Below, one piece after another: positions 1-7,833 of a stretch of 9,247 nucleotides of DNA (position 1 is its first letter; each line of letters begins with the position of its first letter). A model generated the notes under the pieces. The model was not told the origin of the DNA. It did no database searches and worked only from the letters and a program-made list of their open reading frames with translations. Source of the stretch: an uncultured Prevotella sp. (GTDB taxonomy: Bacteria > Bacteroidota > Bacteroidia > Bacteroidales > Bacteroidaceae); contig USEC01000056.1 in assembly GCA_900553595.1 (NCBI GenBank), forward strand, positions 1-9,247, in the 5' to 3' direction. The position numbers and the translations under genes are program-made.

Positions 1-200
1 AAAAGTCTTATTGGGCAACAATTACCTTTTATAGAAGTTCTTTAACAGCGTTTGAAATTTATTACGACATTACTCTCGCCATTTCAAATCAAAAAACAAG
101 AAAAACGCTATAATTAACTATATATCAACTCGATATGAATGTGGTCGCAACTTTATTGCATCAGTAGTAATTTGGGATTATGAATTATGAATTGGCAACA
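1..200. other. AT-rich non-coding left edge
   Basis: I recognise no gene here. The DNA is AT-rich and has stops in all frames within short distances. It contains one inverted repeat, TTTGAAAT at 51-58 and ATTTCAAA at 81-88, with a 22-nt spacer and no T-run, so it is not a convincing terminator. From about 178 it passes into the heptamer-like TTATGAA words that accompany the dispersed repeat at 201-315. A short reading frame open from the left edge ends at a TAA at 43-45. It is too short to identify as the end of an upstream gene. Confidence 0.5.
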
Positions 201-315
201 TAGGAGGTCGAGCGTCCCGCTCGACAACACAAACCAAGTCTGCCAATTATGAATTGTGAATTATGAATTATGAATTGCCTGAATGGTGTTGTCGAGCGGG
301 ACGTTCGACCTCCTA
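201..315. repeat. REP/BIME-like element, copy 1 (complete)
   Basis: Two 30-bp arms face each other: 201-230 (starting TAGGAG) and its inverted partner 286-315, with one mismatch between them. Each arm contains its own hairpin; in the left arm it is GTCGAGCG-TCC-CGCTCGAC, an 8-bp stem with a 3-nt loop. The core between the arms has CAAGTCTGCC next to the left arm, then AT-rich ATGAATT heptamers (about 245-277), then GCCTGAATG next to the right arm. The outer right flank reads TGATTGGCGAAGC. The same arms and core recur at 4511-4625 (reversed) and 6387-6490. The conserved head followed by a palindrome, and the paired inverted arrangement, resemble REP sequences and BIMEs of other bacteria. That link is an inference. 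Confidence 0.85.
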
Positions 316-410
316 TGATTGGCGAAGCCTGATTTCCGATAACTCCCCGTTTTTTGACACACTGACCTTCTCCCTGTCGTTTCCTCCTTTCCGCAAACAA
401 AAAAAGCGGG

Positions 411-426
411 AAACAGCACGCTGTTT
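411..426 (+). other. small hairpin upstream of clpS
   Basis: AAACAG-CACG-CTGTTT forms a 6-bp stem with a 4-nt loop, and outer bases GCAAACA (393-399) and TGTTTGC (422-428) offer an alternative pairing. It ends 28 nt before the clpS start codon. The following GCGATTTTATTTC is a poor T-tract, so it could be a weak terminator of upstream transcription or a leader hairpin. I cannot tell which. Confidence 0.35.
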
Positions 427-454
427 GCGATTTTATTTCTAAGTTTGTAGTGTT

Positions 455-757
455 ATGGCAAAAGAACAGACAGCCGTGCGCGACCGCACCGATACCAACT
501 TGCGTGAGCCGCGCCGATACAAAGTGATAATCTACAACGACGACTTCACCACGATGGACTTTGTGGTGGAGGTGCTCACCAGCGTCTTCTTCAAGAGCGG
601 GGAGGAGGCTGAGGCCCTCATGCTCGATGTGCATGAGCGTGGGAGTGCCGTCGTCGGCGTGTACAGCTACGATGTTGCGAAGTCGAAAGTGCGCAAGGCC
701 ACGATGATGGCGCGCAGCCACGACTTCCCGTTGAGGCTTGAATGCAAACCCGAATAA
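455..757 (+). CDS. clpS: ClpS, N-degron adaptor of ClpAP
   Basis: This is a 100-residue adaptor that binds proteins with destabilising N-terminal residues (Leu, Phe, Tyr, Trp) and delivers them to ClpA in the cytoplasm. The core from about residue 21 matches the ClpS fold. The substrate-pocket signature is intact: N28-D29-D30 followed by T33 and M34, with H60 in the DVHERG segment, corresponding to the residues that hold the free amino group and hydrophobic side chain in E. coli ClpS. The first 20 or so residues are the usual variable, charged extension that engages ClpA. The ATG start has no Shine-Dalgarno sequence, which is normal in Bacteroidota. clpA begins 10 nt after the stop, so the two are almost certainly co-transcribed. 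Length is typical for the family (about 100-110 residues). Confidence 0.95.
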   Translation: MAKEQTAVRDRTDTNLREPRRYKVIIYNDDFTTMDFVVEVLTSVFFKSGEEAEALMLDVHERGSAVVGVYSYDVAKSKVRKATMMARSHDFPLRLECKPE

Positions 758-767
758 GACTCTGACG

Positions 768-2990
<2,223 letters not shown>

Positions 2991-3002
2991 ACGTTTCTTT
3001 TA

Positions 3003-3025
3003 ATTCATAATTCATAATTCATAAT
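3003..3025. repeat. ATTCATA heptamer tandem repeat
   Basis: Three exact tandem copies of ATTCATA (3003-3009, 3010-3016, 3017-3023) are followed by ATTGG. It lies 12 nt after the clpA stop. The reverse complement of the same heptamer appears at about 178-194 and 245-277, and related words occur at 4551-4580, always next to or inside the dispersed repeat. It looks like the AT-rich core of that element, detached or amplified here. The rest of 3026-3092 is made of related words such as TAACTCCTAATTC and holds no gene. Confidence 0.75.
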
Positions 3026-3080
3026 TGGCGTAGCCGCCTAACTCCTAATTCGTAACTTGTAACTCCTAATTCATAATGAG

Positions 3081-3142
3081 CAGACTTGCGTAGTGTTGTC
3101 GAGCGAGACGCTCGACCTCCTATGATTGGCAAAGCATTTGGC
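3081..3142. repeat. REP/BIME-like element, half copy (copy 2)
   Basis: A single arm at 3093-3122 (GTGTTG... to ...CTCCTA, with one substitution in the hairpin loop region) has no inverted partner nearby. Its left side carries CAGACTTGCG, the core sequence that sits inside complete copies. Its right side carries TGATTGGCAAAGCATTT, the outer flank found beside the opposite arm of copy 3 (reverse-complemented just left of 4511). It therefore joins the inside of one arm type to the outside of the other, as expected if the two arms recombined and one was lost. It is followed directly by the 9-bp array. Confidence 0.75.
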
Positions 3143-3196
3143 TTTAACTTCTTTAACTTCTCTAACTTCTTTAACTTCTCTAACTCCTCTAACTCC
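3143..3196. repeat. 9-bp tandem array abutting aat
   Basis: Six consecutive, in-phase 9-mers have the pattern T(T/C)TAACT(T/C)C: 3143-3151, 3152-3160, 3161-3169, 3170-3178, 3179-3187 and 3188-3196. The array ends 6 nt before the aat ATG at 3203 and occupies the position where a ribosome-binding site would lie. A degenerate form (CAGGAGTTAAG twice at 4466-4491 on the other strand) sits at the equivalent place outside copy 3 of the dispersed repeat, so the array probably belongs to that element. Slippage could change its length. Confidence 0.9.
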
Positions 3197-3202
3197 TAAA
3201 AA

Positions 3203-3913
3203 ATGATTTACCGTCTTTCCAAACATCTCGCTTTTCCCCATCCCGTCGGTGCCGAACCCGACGGACTGCTTGCCGTCGGCGGCGACTTGAGTATAGATCG
3301 TCTGCTGCTGGCTTACAGCAACGGCATATTTCCGTGGTATTCGTTCCGCGACAGCAAGGAGATAATGTGGTACTGTCCGCAGCAACGCTTCGTGATATTC
3401 CCCTCCGAAGTGCATGTGTCGCACTCCATGCGCACGCTCATCCGCTCCGGACGCTACCGTGTGAGCATAGGCGAGGACTTCGATGGCGTGATAAGCCATT
3501 GCTCGAGTCTGCGCATAGGCGAGAAAGGAGCATGGCTCGGTCCCGACATGATAGCCGCCTACACCGAGCTGCACCGCCAGGGTTTCGCACAAAGCGTGGA
3601 GGTGTGGGACGCCGACCGGCTTGTGGGCGGACTCTATGGCGTGGCGATAGGCGGAGGCTTCTTCGGCGAAAGCATGTTCTCGCTGGTGCCGAACGCAAGC
3701 AAGCTCGCACTGATTCATCTTGCAAAAGTGATGGAGCAGGGCGGCGGAACACTCATCGACTGCCAGTTTGAGACACCGCACCTCAAGTCGATGGGAGGCC
3801 GCTTCATAAGCTACGAGGAATACATGCGTCTGCTCAACGAGTCGTTCTGGACTCTGCGGCAGATGTCGGGAAAGGACACAAAAAAAGTGATAATGCCTTA
3901 TGTCATTGCATAA
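3203..3913 (+). CDS. aat: Aat, leucyl/phenylalanyl-tRNA--protein transferase
   Basis: The enzyme transfers Leu or Phe from aminoacyl-tRNA to proteins with N-terminal Lys or Arg, creating primary N-degrons for ClpS/ClpAP. At 236 residues it is full length. The family core is clear: PDGLLAVGGDLS (19-30), NGIFPWY (40-46), W111, GESMFS with E156, NASK (164-167) and LIDCQ with D186 and Q188. E156, D186 and Q188 fall at the same numbers as the catalytic-site residues of the E. coli enzyme. It follows clpS-clpA after 212 nt of repeat-filled DNA, so the whole N-degron branch is clustered here except clpP. The ATG has no Shine-Dalgarno; the sequence just upstream is the 9-bp array. The stop codon lies inside the stem of a terminator for the convergent rpsU. 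Confidence 0.95.
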   Translation: MIYRLSKHLAFPHPVGAEPDGLLAVGGDLSIDRLLLAYSNGIFPWYSFRDSKEIMWYCPQQRFVIFPSEVHVSHSMRTLIRSGRYRVSIGEDFDGVISHCSSLRIGEKGAWLGPDMIAAYTELHRQGFAQSVEVWDADRLVGGLYGVAIGGGFFGESMFSLVPNASKLALIHLAKVMEQGGGTLIDCQFETPHLKSMGGRFISYEEYMRLLNESFWTLRQMSGKDTKKVIMPYVIA

Positions 3914-3925
3914 GCCATTATCACT
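3880..3925 (-). terminator. intrinsic terminator for rpsU, overlapping the aat 3' end
   Basis: AGTGATAATGCCTTA (3886-3900) pairs with 3911-3925, giving 14 of 15 pairs, and the 10-nt loop can add two more. Read on the minus strand the stem is followed by six T residues (3885-3880), so it terminates leftward transcription from rpsU, whose stop is about 130 nt upstream. There is no T-run on the plus side, so any effect on aat mRNA would be as a protective 3' hairpin. The aat stop codon (3911-3913) is in the stem. Confidence 0.7.
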
Positions 3926-3954
3926 CTGGCGGAGCGGTCCGACAAATCCTTACA

Positions 3955-3970
3955 GGCTTCGGCAGAAGCC
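3955..3970. other. GC-rich hairpin between aat and rpsU
   Basis: GGCTTC-GGCA-GAAGCC is a perfect 6-bp stem with a 4-nt loop. It lies in the 144-nt gap between the convergent aat and rpsU and has no adjacent T-run in either direction. It may be a 3'-UTR hairpin of either transcript. I see no other feature in the gap. Confidence 0.4.
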
Positions 3971-4057
3971 ACGCCGCAATATTATTTCTTTCTGATTATA
4001 TTTCCGTGAGATACACCTCCTGTAATGCTAATCGTGTAGTGTTACTTGCCGCAAAGA

Positions 4058-4249
4058 TTATTCCTCGTTGGCGCGGAGCTGCTGTACATAGATGGCGTGT
4101 TCCATCTTGAGTCTCTTCAATACAGACGGCTTGTTGTACTGCTGACGAGCACGTAATTCCTTAACAACACCAGTCTTCTCGAATTTTCTCTTGAACTTCT
4201 TGAGAGCTCTTTCGATGTTCTCACCATCTTTTACGGGTACGATAATCAT
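4058..4249 (-). CDS. rpsU: 30S ribosomal protein bS21
   Basis: A 63-residue basic protein starting MIIVPVKDGENIERALK, which is the standard Bacteroidota bS21 N-terminus. The central KKFKRKFEKTGVVKELR and the KRLKMEHAIYVQQL ending match the family. It binds the 30S platform near the 3' end of 16S rRNA. In Bacteroidota, bS21 together with bS6 and bS18 is reported to occlude the anti-Shine-Dalgarno sequence, which explains why these bacteria largely ignore it. An in-frame ATG at 4282 would add MSNLFKTKKKE, but family members begin at MIIV, so I use 4249. The stretch before this start is A-rich (AAAGAAAAAAGAA), with no strong Shine-Dalgarno. It is monocistronic in this window, with its own promoter upstream and a terminator downstream. 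Confidence 0.95.
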   Translation of the reverse strand: MIIVPVKDGENIERALKKFKRKFEKTGVVKELRARQQYNKPSVLKRLKMEHAIYVQQLRANEE

Positions 4250-4316
4250 TTCTTTTTTCTTTGTTTTAAATAAGTTAGACATTAATTCCGAGGGTCGTCC
4301 CCACGAAATGCGGATG

Positions 4317-4347
4317 CAAAATTACTACTTATTTATCAATCAACCAA
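4317..4347 (-). promoter_or_regulatory. Bacteroidota-type promoter for rpsU
   Basis: On the minus strand TAATTTTG (4317-4324) matches the -7 consensus TAnnTTTG exactly. A TTG (4345-4347) lies 20 nt further upstream as a partial -33 element (TTTG consensus). Initiation a few bases downstream would leave a leader of about 60 nt before the MIIV start codon, including a small GGG-ACGA-CCC hairpin. Confidence 0.55.
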
Positions 4348-4412
4348 CTTTTTACGCAACTTTTTGCCGTTTTTGCGTGATTGTCAGGGATTGAGGGGTG
4401 GATTGGCATAGA

Positions 4413-4431
4413 GGTCCCGCTTTGCGGAACC
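4413..4431. repeat. imperfect hairpin GGTCCCGC-TTT-GCGGAACC
   Basis: An 8-bp stem with one mismatch and a TTT loop, in the intergenic region upstream of both rpsU and the ATPase gene. It differs in sequence from the TAGGAG-type arms and is seen once in this window. No T-run follows, so I do not call it a terminator. Confidence 0.4.
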
Positions 4432-4465
4432 AGTATAAGAAGGCAGGAGCTTTATTTTGAGGAGG

Positions 4466-4491
4466 CAGGAGTTAAGAATTCAGGAGTTAAG
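4466..4491. repeat. 11-bp direct repeat CAGGAGTTAAG
   Basis: CAGGAGTTAAG occurs at 4466-4476 and again at 4481-4491, separated by AATT. Its reverse complement (CTTAACTCCTG) is close to the 9-mer array upstream of aat. It occupies the same place relative to the element flank TGATTGGCAAAGCATTT, so it is probably the outer part of repeat copy 3. Confidence 0.6.
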
Positions 4492-4510
4492 CCAAATGCT
4501 TTGCCAATCA

Positions 4511-4625
4511 TAGGAGGTCGAGCGTCCCGCTCGACAACACCATCCAAACAATTCATAATTTATAATTCACAATTCATAATGGCAGACTTGCGCAGTGTTG
4601 TCGAGCGGGGACGCTCGACCTCCTA
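4511..4625. repeat. REP/BIME-like element, copy 3 (complete, inverted)
   Basis: The left arm is 4511-4540 and the right arm 4595-4625 (31 bp, one extra G in the loop). Read on the minus strand, the core matches copy 1 closely: CAAGTCTGCC, then ATGAATT-type heptamers, then TTGGATG. The element is therefore the same unit in opposite orientation. The outer left flank (reverse complement TGATTGGCAAAGCATTT) extends the similarity to the region upstream of aat. The right side runs into AT-rich words (CCTAATTCC) without genes until the promoter at 4686. Confidence 0.85.
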
Positions 4626-4685
4626 CCATCAATTCCTAATTCCCAATTCCTAACTCCTAATTCCTTCAACTTTTACACCTCTCCG

Positions 4686-4717
4686 TTTGGCAATAAGAAA
4701 TAAAAGCATTACATTTG
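4686..4717 (+). promoter_or_regulatory. Bacteroidota promoter for the AAA-ATPase gene
   Basis: A perfect -33 TTTG (4686-4689), a 20-nt spacer and a perfect -7 TACATTTG (4710-4717) match the Bacteroidota sigma-factor consensus. Transcription should begin near 4721-4724, so the in-frame ATG at 4715 cannot be translated from this mRNA. This supports ATG 4775 as the start. The predicted leader is about 50 nt and opens with a hairpin at 4723-4738. Confidence 0.7.
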
Positions 4718-4722
4718 CAACA

Positions 4723-4738
4723 GGAATGTCGGCATTCC
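4723..4738 (+). other. leader hairpin with TCGG loop
   Basis: GGAATG-TCGG-CATTCC is a perfect 6-bp stem with a tetraloop. It would lie at the extreme 5' end of the mRNA made from the promoter at 4686-4717. A 5'-terminal stem-loop could stabilise the transcript. The effect is an inference. Confidence 0.5.
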
Positions 4739-4774
4739 ACATTATTGAGTCATAAACAAATACATGAACAGGCA

Positions 4775-6370
4775 ATGAAATTCCCAATCGGCATACAGGA
4801 CTTCCGTTCGATTATCGAAGGCGGCTACGCATACGTCGATAAGACTGCACTCGTATATGACATGGCAAACGAGGGCAAGATCTACTTTCTGAGTCGTCCG
4901 CGACGCTTCGGAAAGAGTCTGCTCGTCTCCACGCTGGAATGCTATTTCCGTGCGGAGAAGGAACTCTTCAAAGGCCTTGCCATGGAGACGCTCGAAAAGG
5001 AATGGCAGACATACCCCGTGTTCCATATCGACTTCAACAGCACCGACTTCCAGGACGGCAAGGCGCTGCATGGCAAACTGGAGAATTATCTGTCCGTGTG
5101 GGAACAGCAGTATGGAGTGAGCGCAAATCCGGCTCTCGGGGTGGGCGACAGATTCCTGTCCCTGCTCGCCAGCGTTTACAGACAGACGGGCAAGCGCAGC
5201 GTGGTGCTTGTGGATGAGTATGACAAGCCGTTGCTTGATGTGCTCGACACGGGCTACCTTACCAAAAACGACAACGGCGACGAGATTCTGCTCGAAGAAT
5301 ACAACCGCAACATCCTTAAAGGCTTCTATTCCACCTTCAAGGCAGCCGATGCCTATCTTCATTTCGTTCTGGTCACCGGTGTCACCAAGTTTCCGCAGGT
5401 CAGCGTGTTCAGCGGCTTCAACCAGCCGGAGGACATCAGTATGAGTCCTAAGTACGATGCACTGTGCGGCATCACGAAGGAGGAGATGGAGCGGGTGTTC
5501 CACACCGAGATGGACAGCATGGCGGAAGAGAACGGCGTGTCGCCCGAAGAGATGCGGCGACTGCTGAAAGAACAGTACGACGGCTATCACTTCAGCCACA
5601 AGATGACCGACATCTTCAATCCGTTCAGCGTCCTCAATGCCCTGAAGTTGCGCACGCTCGCCGACTATTGGTTCAAGTCGGGCACGCCGTCGTACCTCAT
5701 CCGCCTGCTCAACCACACGCAGGAGAACCTCAACGAGCTGACGGGCAGGTTTTACGACGCTTCCGAATTCGTGGACTACCGTGCCGATGTGGAGCGTCCG
5801 CTGCCGATGATTTACCAGAGCGGTTATCTGACGGTGAAGGACTACGACTCGCTCACCAACACCTTCCTTCTCGACTTCCCCAACAACGAGGTGAAGCGCG
5901 GCTTCGTCACGGCAGTCGCCAACAACTATCTGCAAAGCCGCACGCCGGTGCTGTCGGACATGACCCAGATGGTGCGCTCGCTCGCCATGTCCGACCTCGA
6001 TGCCTTGAAGCGTCAGCTCACGGCATTCTTCGCCGGCATCCCTTACTCCATGCGCCGCAAGGACACCGAGCAGGAGCGCGAACGCTACTTCCACTACACG
6101 TTCTATCTGATGTTCCGCATCATAAGTTCGTATCTCGTGCTTGCGGAAAAGCAGCAGAGCGAAGGCCGTGCCGACTGCATCATCGAGACTGCTAAGGACA
6201 TCTACATCTTCGAGTTCAAGCTCGACGGCACCGCCACCGAGGCTCTCGCGCAAATAGAATCCAAAGGCTACGCCCGCCCCTACGCCGCCGACACACGCCG
6301 TGTGCACCACATCGGCGCCAGCTTCTCGTCGAAGACGGGGACGATATCCGACTGGGCTGTGGAGGAGTGA
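4775..6370 (+). CDS. AAA-ATPase-like / PD-(D/E)XK nuclease-like protein, function unknown
   Basis: A 531-residue two-domain protein of the family that pairs an AAA-ATPase-like N-terminus (PF09820 type) with a C-terminal PD-(D/E)XK nuclease-like domain (DUF1703/PF08011 type). The opening FPIGIQDFRSIIEGGYAYVD is typical. The phosphate-binding loop is the family's degenerate form, RPRRFGKS (41-48, K47). The Walker B is VVLVDEYDKP (143-152). Near the C-terminus GRAD (464-467) and FEFK (479-482) supply the D467, E480 and K482 expected of a PD-(D/E)XK core, so both sites look intact. Such genes are often present in many copies in Prevotella and Bacteroides genomes; their role is not established, and nuclease activity is inferred from motifs only. 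No partner gene is adjacent, and REP-like elements flank both sides. ATG 4775 is chosen from the promoter position and family N-termini. Confidence 0.85.
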   Translation: MKFPIGIQDFRSIIEGGYAYVDKTALVYDMANEGKIYFLSRPRRFGKSLLVSTLECYFRAEKELFKGLAMETLEKEWQTYPVFHIDFNSTDFQDGKALHGKLENYLSVWEQQYGVSANPALGVGDRFLSLLASVYRQTGKRSVVLVDEYDKPLLDVLDTGYLTKNDNGDEILLEEYNRNILKGFYSTFKAADAYLHFVLVTGVTKFPQVSVFSGFNQPEDISMSPKYDALCGITKEEMERVFHTEMDSMAEENGVSPEEMRRLLKEQYDGYHFSHKMTDIFNPFSVLNALKLRTLADYWFKSGTPSYLIRLLNHTQENLNELTGRFYDASEFVDYRADVERPLPMIYQSGYLTVKDYDSLTNTFLLDFPNNEVKRGFVTAVANNYLQSRTPVLSDMTQMVRSLAMSDLDALKRQLTAFFAGIPYSMRRKDTEQERERYFHYTFYLMFRIISSYLVLAEKQQSEGRADCIIETAKDIYIFEFKLDGTATEALAQIESKGYARPYAADTRRVHHIGASFSSKTGTISDWAVEE

Positions 6371-6386
6371 CAATTTAGAATCATAA

Positions 6387-6490
6387 TAGGAGGTCGAGCG
6401 TCCCCCCGCTCGACAACACAAAGCAAGTCTGCTAATTAGGAGTCAGGAATTGCTTGGATGGTGCTGTCGAGCGGGACGCTCGACCTCCTA
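6387..6490. repeat. REP/BIME-like element, copy 4 (complete)
   Basis: The left arm is 6387-6419 (33 bp; its loop has three extra C residues) and the right arm is 6461-6490. It has the same orientation as copy 1. The core keeps CAAGTCTGC beside the left arm and TTGGATG beside the right arm, but the AT-rich middle is replaced by TAATTAGGAGTCAGGAATT. It starts 17 nt after the ATPase stop codon and may shape the 3' end of that transcript. Confidence 0.85.
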
Positions 6491-6505
6491 ATTCCTAACT
6501 CGTAA

Positions 6506-6536
6506 TTCGTTATTGCTGTCGGCAGCAATACTTTTG
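6506..6536 (+). promoter_or_regulatory. candidate promoter for xerC-hpf with internal palindrome
   Basis: TACTTTTG (6529-6536) fits the -7 consensus TAnnTTTG. TTCG (6506-6509), 19 nt upstream, is one base from the -33 TTTG. The spacer contains a perfect palindrome ATTGCTG-TCGG-CAGCAAT (6512-6529) whose last base is the first base of the -7 box. This could be an operator or a terminator stem for upstream transcription. The implied leader is about 75 nt. Confidence 0.45.
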
Positions 6537-6616
6537 AATAATTTGAAAATTTTTTCGCGAAAAATTTGGCGGATTGAAATAAAATGAGTAGTTTAGTCGT
6601 CGAATAACAGCAAAGT

Positions 6617-7510
6617 ATGGTGCGAGCATTGATAGACAACTTCTTGCAGTATTTGCGCTATGAGCGCAACCGGTCGGAGCTGACAGTGAAGGCATATTTC
6701 ATGGATTTGGAGATGTTCCGGAACTACATAAAGGCTCAGGACGAGGGGCTGGAACTGGAAGATGTCGATTCCGATCTTGTGAGAGACTGGATGGAATATA
6801 TGCTCGACGGAGGCGATTCCGCCGCATCGGTATGCCGCCGCCTTAGTGCGGTGAAGTCGATGTACAGGTTCGCACTCTCGCGGAAACTCGTCAGCCGCGA
6901 CCCCGCCCATGGTTTGAGAGGACCGAAAAAGCACCGTCCGCTGCCGCAGTTCCTTACCGAGAACGAGATGGCACGGCTTCTGGACGGACTGGAATGGGGC
7001 GACACCTTTAATGATGTACGCACGCGTACCATATTAATAACATTCTATGAGACGGGCGTACGCGCATCGGAACTCGTGGCGATGGACGACAAGAATGTCG
7101 ATTTCGTCAATCAAGAGATAAAGGTGACGGGAAAGCGGAACAAGCAGCGCATAATCCCTTTCGGCGACGAACTCGGAAGGACGCTGAAGCAATACATGGA
7201 AAAGCGCGATGCCGAAACGGGGCAATCCGGGTGCGGCGCACTCTTTACCGACGCAGAAGGGCGTCGCATGAACTACAGCAAGGTGCGCCAGCTCGTGCGT
7301 AACAGTCTTGCGCTGGTGTGCAACCTGAAGAAACGTTCGCCCCATGTGCTGCGCCATACGTTTGCCACCGCCCTGCTGAACAACGGGGCAGACATAGAAA
7401 GTGTGCAGAAACTGCTCGGACATGAGAAACTATCCACAACGGAGATATACACTCATACCACATTCGAACAGTTGAAGCAAGTTTATAGTAACGCCCATCC
7501 AAGGGCCTAA
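6617..7510 (+). CDS. xerC: tyrosine recombinase XerC/XerD-type
   Basis: A 297-residue site-specific recombinase of the Xer group, which resolves chromosome dimers at dif together with a partner recombinase. The N-terminal core-binding (SAM-like) domain covers about residues 1-85 (YLRYERNRSELTVKAY) and the catalytic domain about 105-290. All six catalytic positions are present: R149 (TGVRASEL), K173 (TGKRNK), H243 and R246 (HVLRHTFA), H269 (LLGHEKLSTT) and the nucleophile Y278 (EIYTH). The length is normal for Xer proteins. There is no integrase-type cargo or attachment site around it, so a housekeeping role is likelier than a mobile integrase. Whether it is the XerC or XerD orthologue cannot be fixed from motifs alone. 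It has no Shine-Dalgarno. hpf follows after 23 nt, suggesting one operon. Confidence 0.9.
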   Translation: MVRALIDNFLQYLRYERNRSELTVKAYFMDLEMFRNYIKAQDEGLELEDVDSDLVRDWMEYMLDGGDSAASVCRRLSAVKSMYRFALSRKLVSRDPAHGLRGPKKHRPLPQFLTENEMARLLDGLEWGDTFNDVRTRTILITFYETGVRASELVAMDDKNVDFVNQEIKVTGKRNKQRIIPFGDELGRTLKQYMEKRDAETGQSGCGALFTDAEGRRMNYSKVRQLVRNSLALVCNLKKRSPHVLRHTFATALLNNGADIESVQKLLGHEKLSTTEIYTHTTFEQLKQVYSNAHPRA

Positions 7511-7521
7511 CCCTTAAAACA

Positions 7522-7528
7522 AAGGAGG
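7522..7528 (+). promoter_or_regulatory. strong Shine-Dalgarno of hpf
   Basis: AAGGAGG ends 5 nt before the hpf ATG and is an ideal anti-Shine-Dalgarno partner. None of the other genes in the Bacteroidota-like part of the window has such a site, and the phylum generally does not use them. Confidence 0.85.
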
Positions 7529-7533
7529 TAACT

Positions 7534-7833
7534 ATGGAGATCAAGATTCAGTCGATACATTTCGACGCTACTGAGAAACTGCAGGCTTTCATCGAAAAGA
7601 AAGTCGCAAAGCTGGAAAAAACATTCGAAGAGGTGGGCAGTGCCGATGTGCAGCTCAAGGTGGTAAAGCCCGCAACAGCCCAGAACAAGGAGACAAGCCT
7701 TTCTGTAAGCGTGCCCGGAACCACACTTTTCGTAGAGAAAACGTGTGATACATTTGAGGAGGGAATCGACCTCTGTGTGGATGCAATGAAGGTGCAACTG
7801 ACCAAATTCAAGGAAAAATCAAGAAAAAATTAA
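7534..7833 (+). CDS. hpf: short-form ribosome hibernation promoting factor (HPF/RaiA family)
   Basis: A 99-residue S30AE-domain protein that binds the 30S decoding region and inactivates ribosomes in starvation or stationary phase. The Bacteroidota pattern is clear: MEIKIQSIHFDATEKLQAFIEKKVAKLEK at the start, VQLKVVKP in the middle, and a DTFEEGIDLCVDAMKVQL helix near the end. It has no C-terminal dimerisation domain, so it is the short form. The basic tail KFKEKSRKN and the stop look natural, so the gene is complete even though the contig appears to change organism just after it. It is 23 nt downstream of xerC and preceded by an unusually strong Shine-Dalgarno. In related genomes a tRNA cluster and tuf often follow hpf; they are absent here. 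Confidence 0.93.
   Translation: MEIKIQSIHFDATEKLQAFIEKKVAKLEKTFEEVGSADVQLKVVKPATAQNKETSLSVSVPGTTLFVEKTCDTFEEGIDLCVDAMKVQLTKFKEKSRKN

Noticed and set aside
1..45. Frame open from the left edge ending in PFIEVL
   Set aside because: Fourteen codons with no recognisable family; too short to claim as the end of a gene.
440..447. TAAGTTTG as a -7 box for clpS
   Set aside because: It matches TAnnTTTG but has no -33 element at the right distance and would start transcription on the ATG; promoters of clpS probably lie further upstream.
738..767. TTG 738 as the clpA start
   Set aside because: It would overlap clpS by 20 nt and uses a rarer start codon; ATG 768 gives a normal ClpA length with a 10-nt gap.
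4250..4282. 11-residue N-terminal extension of bS21
   Set aside because: Bacteroidota bS21 proteins begin at MIIVPV; the extension looks like translated leader.
4715..4774. ATG 4715 as the start of the ATPase gene
   Set aside because: It lies within the -7 box of the promoter, so it would not be on the mRNA; family proteins begin near MKFPIGIQ.
4742..6421. 559-codon open frame on the minus strand across the ATPase gene
   Set aside because: It is antisense to a full-length gene with family motifs and its own promoter, and its His/Val/Arg-rich composition is typical of a shadow frame.
6617..7510. XerC-like protein as a phage or integrative-element integrase
   Set aside because: There is no tRNA-based attachment site, excisionase or cargo, and the gene sits beside hpf with housekeeping-type Xer sequence.
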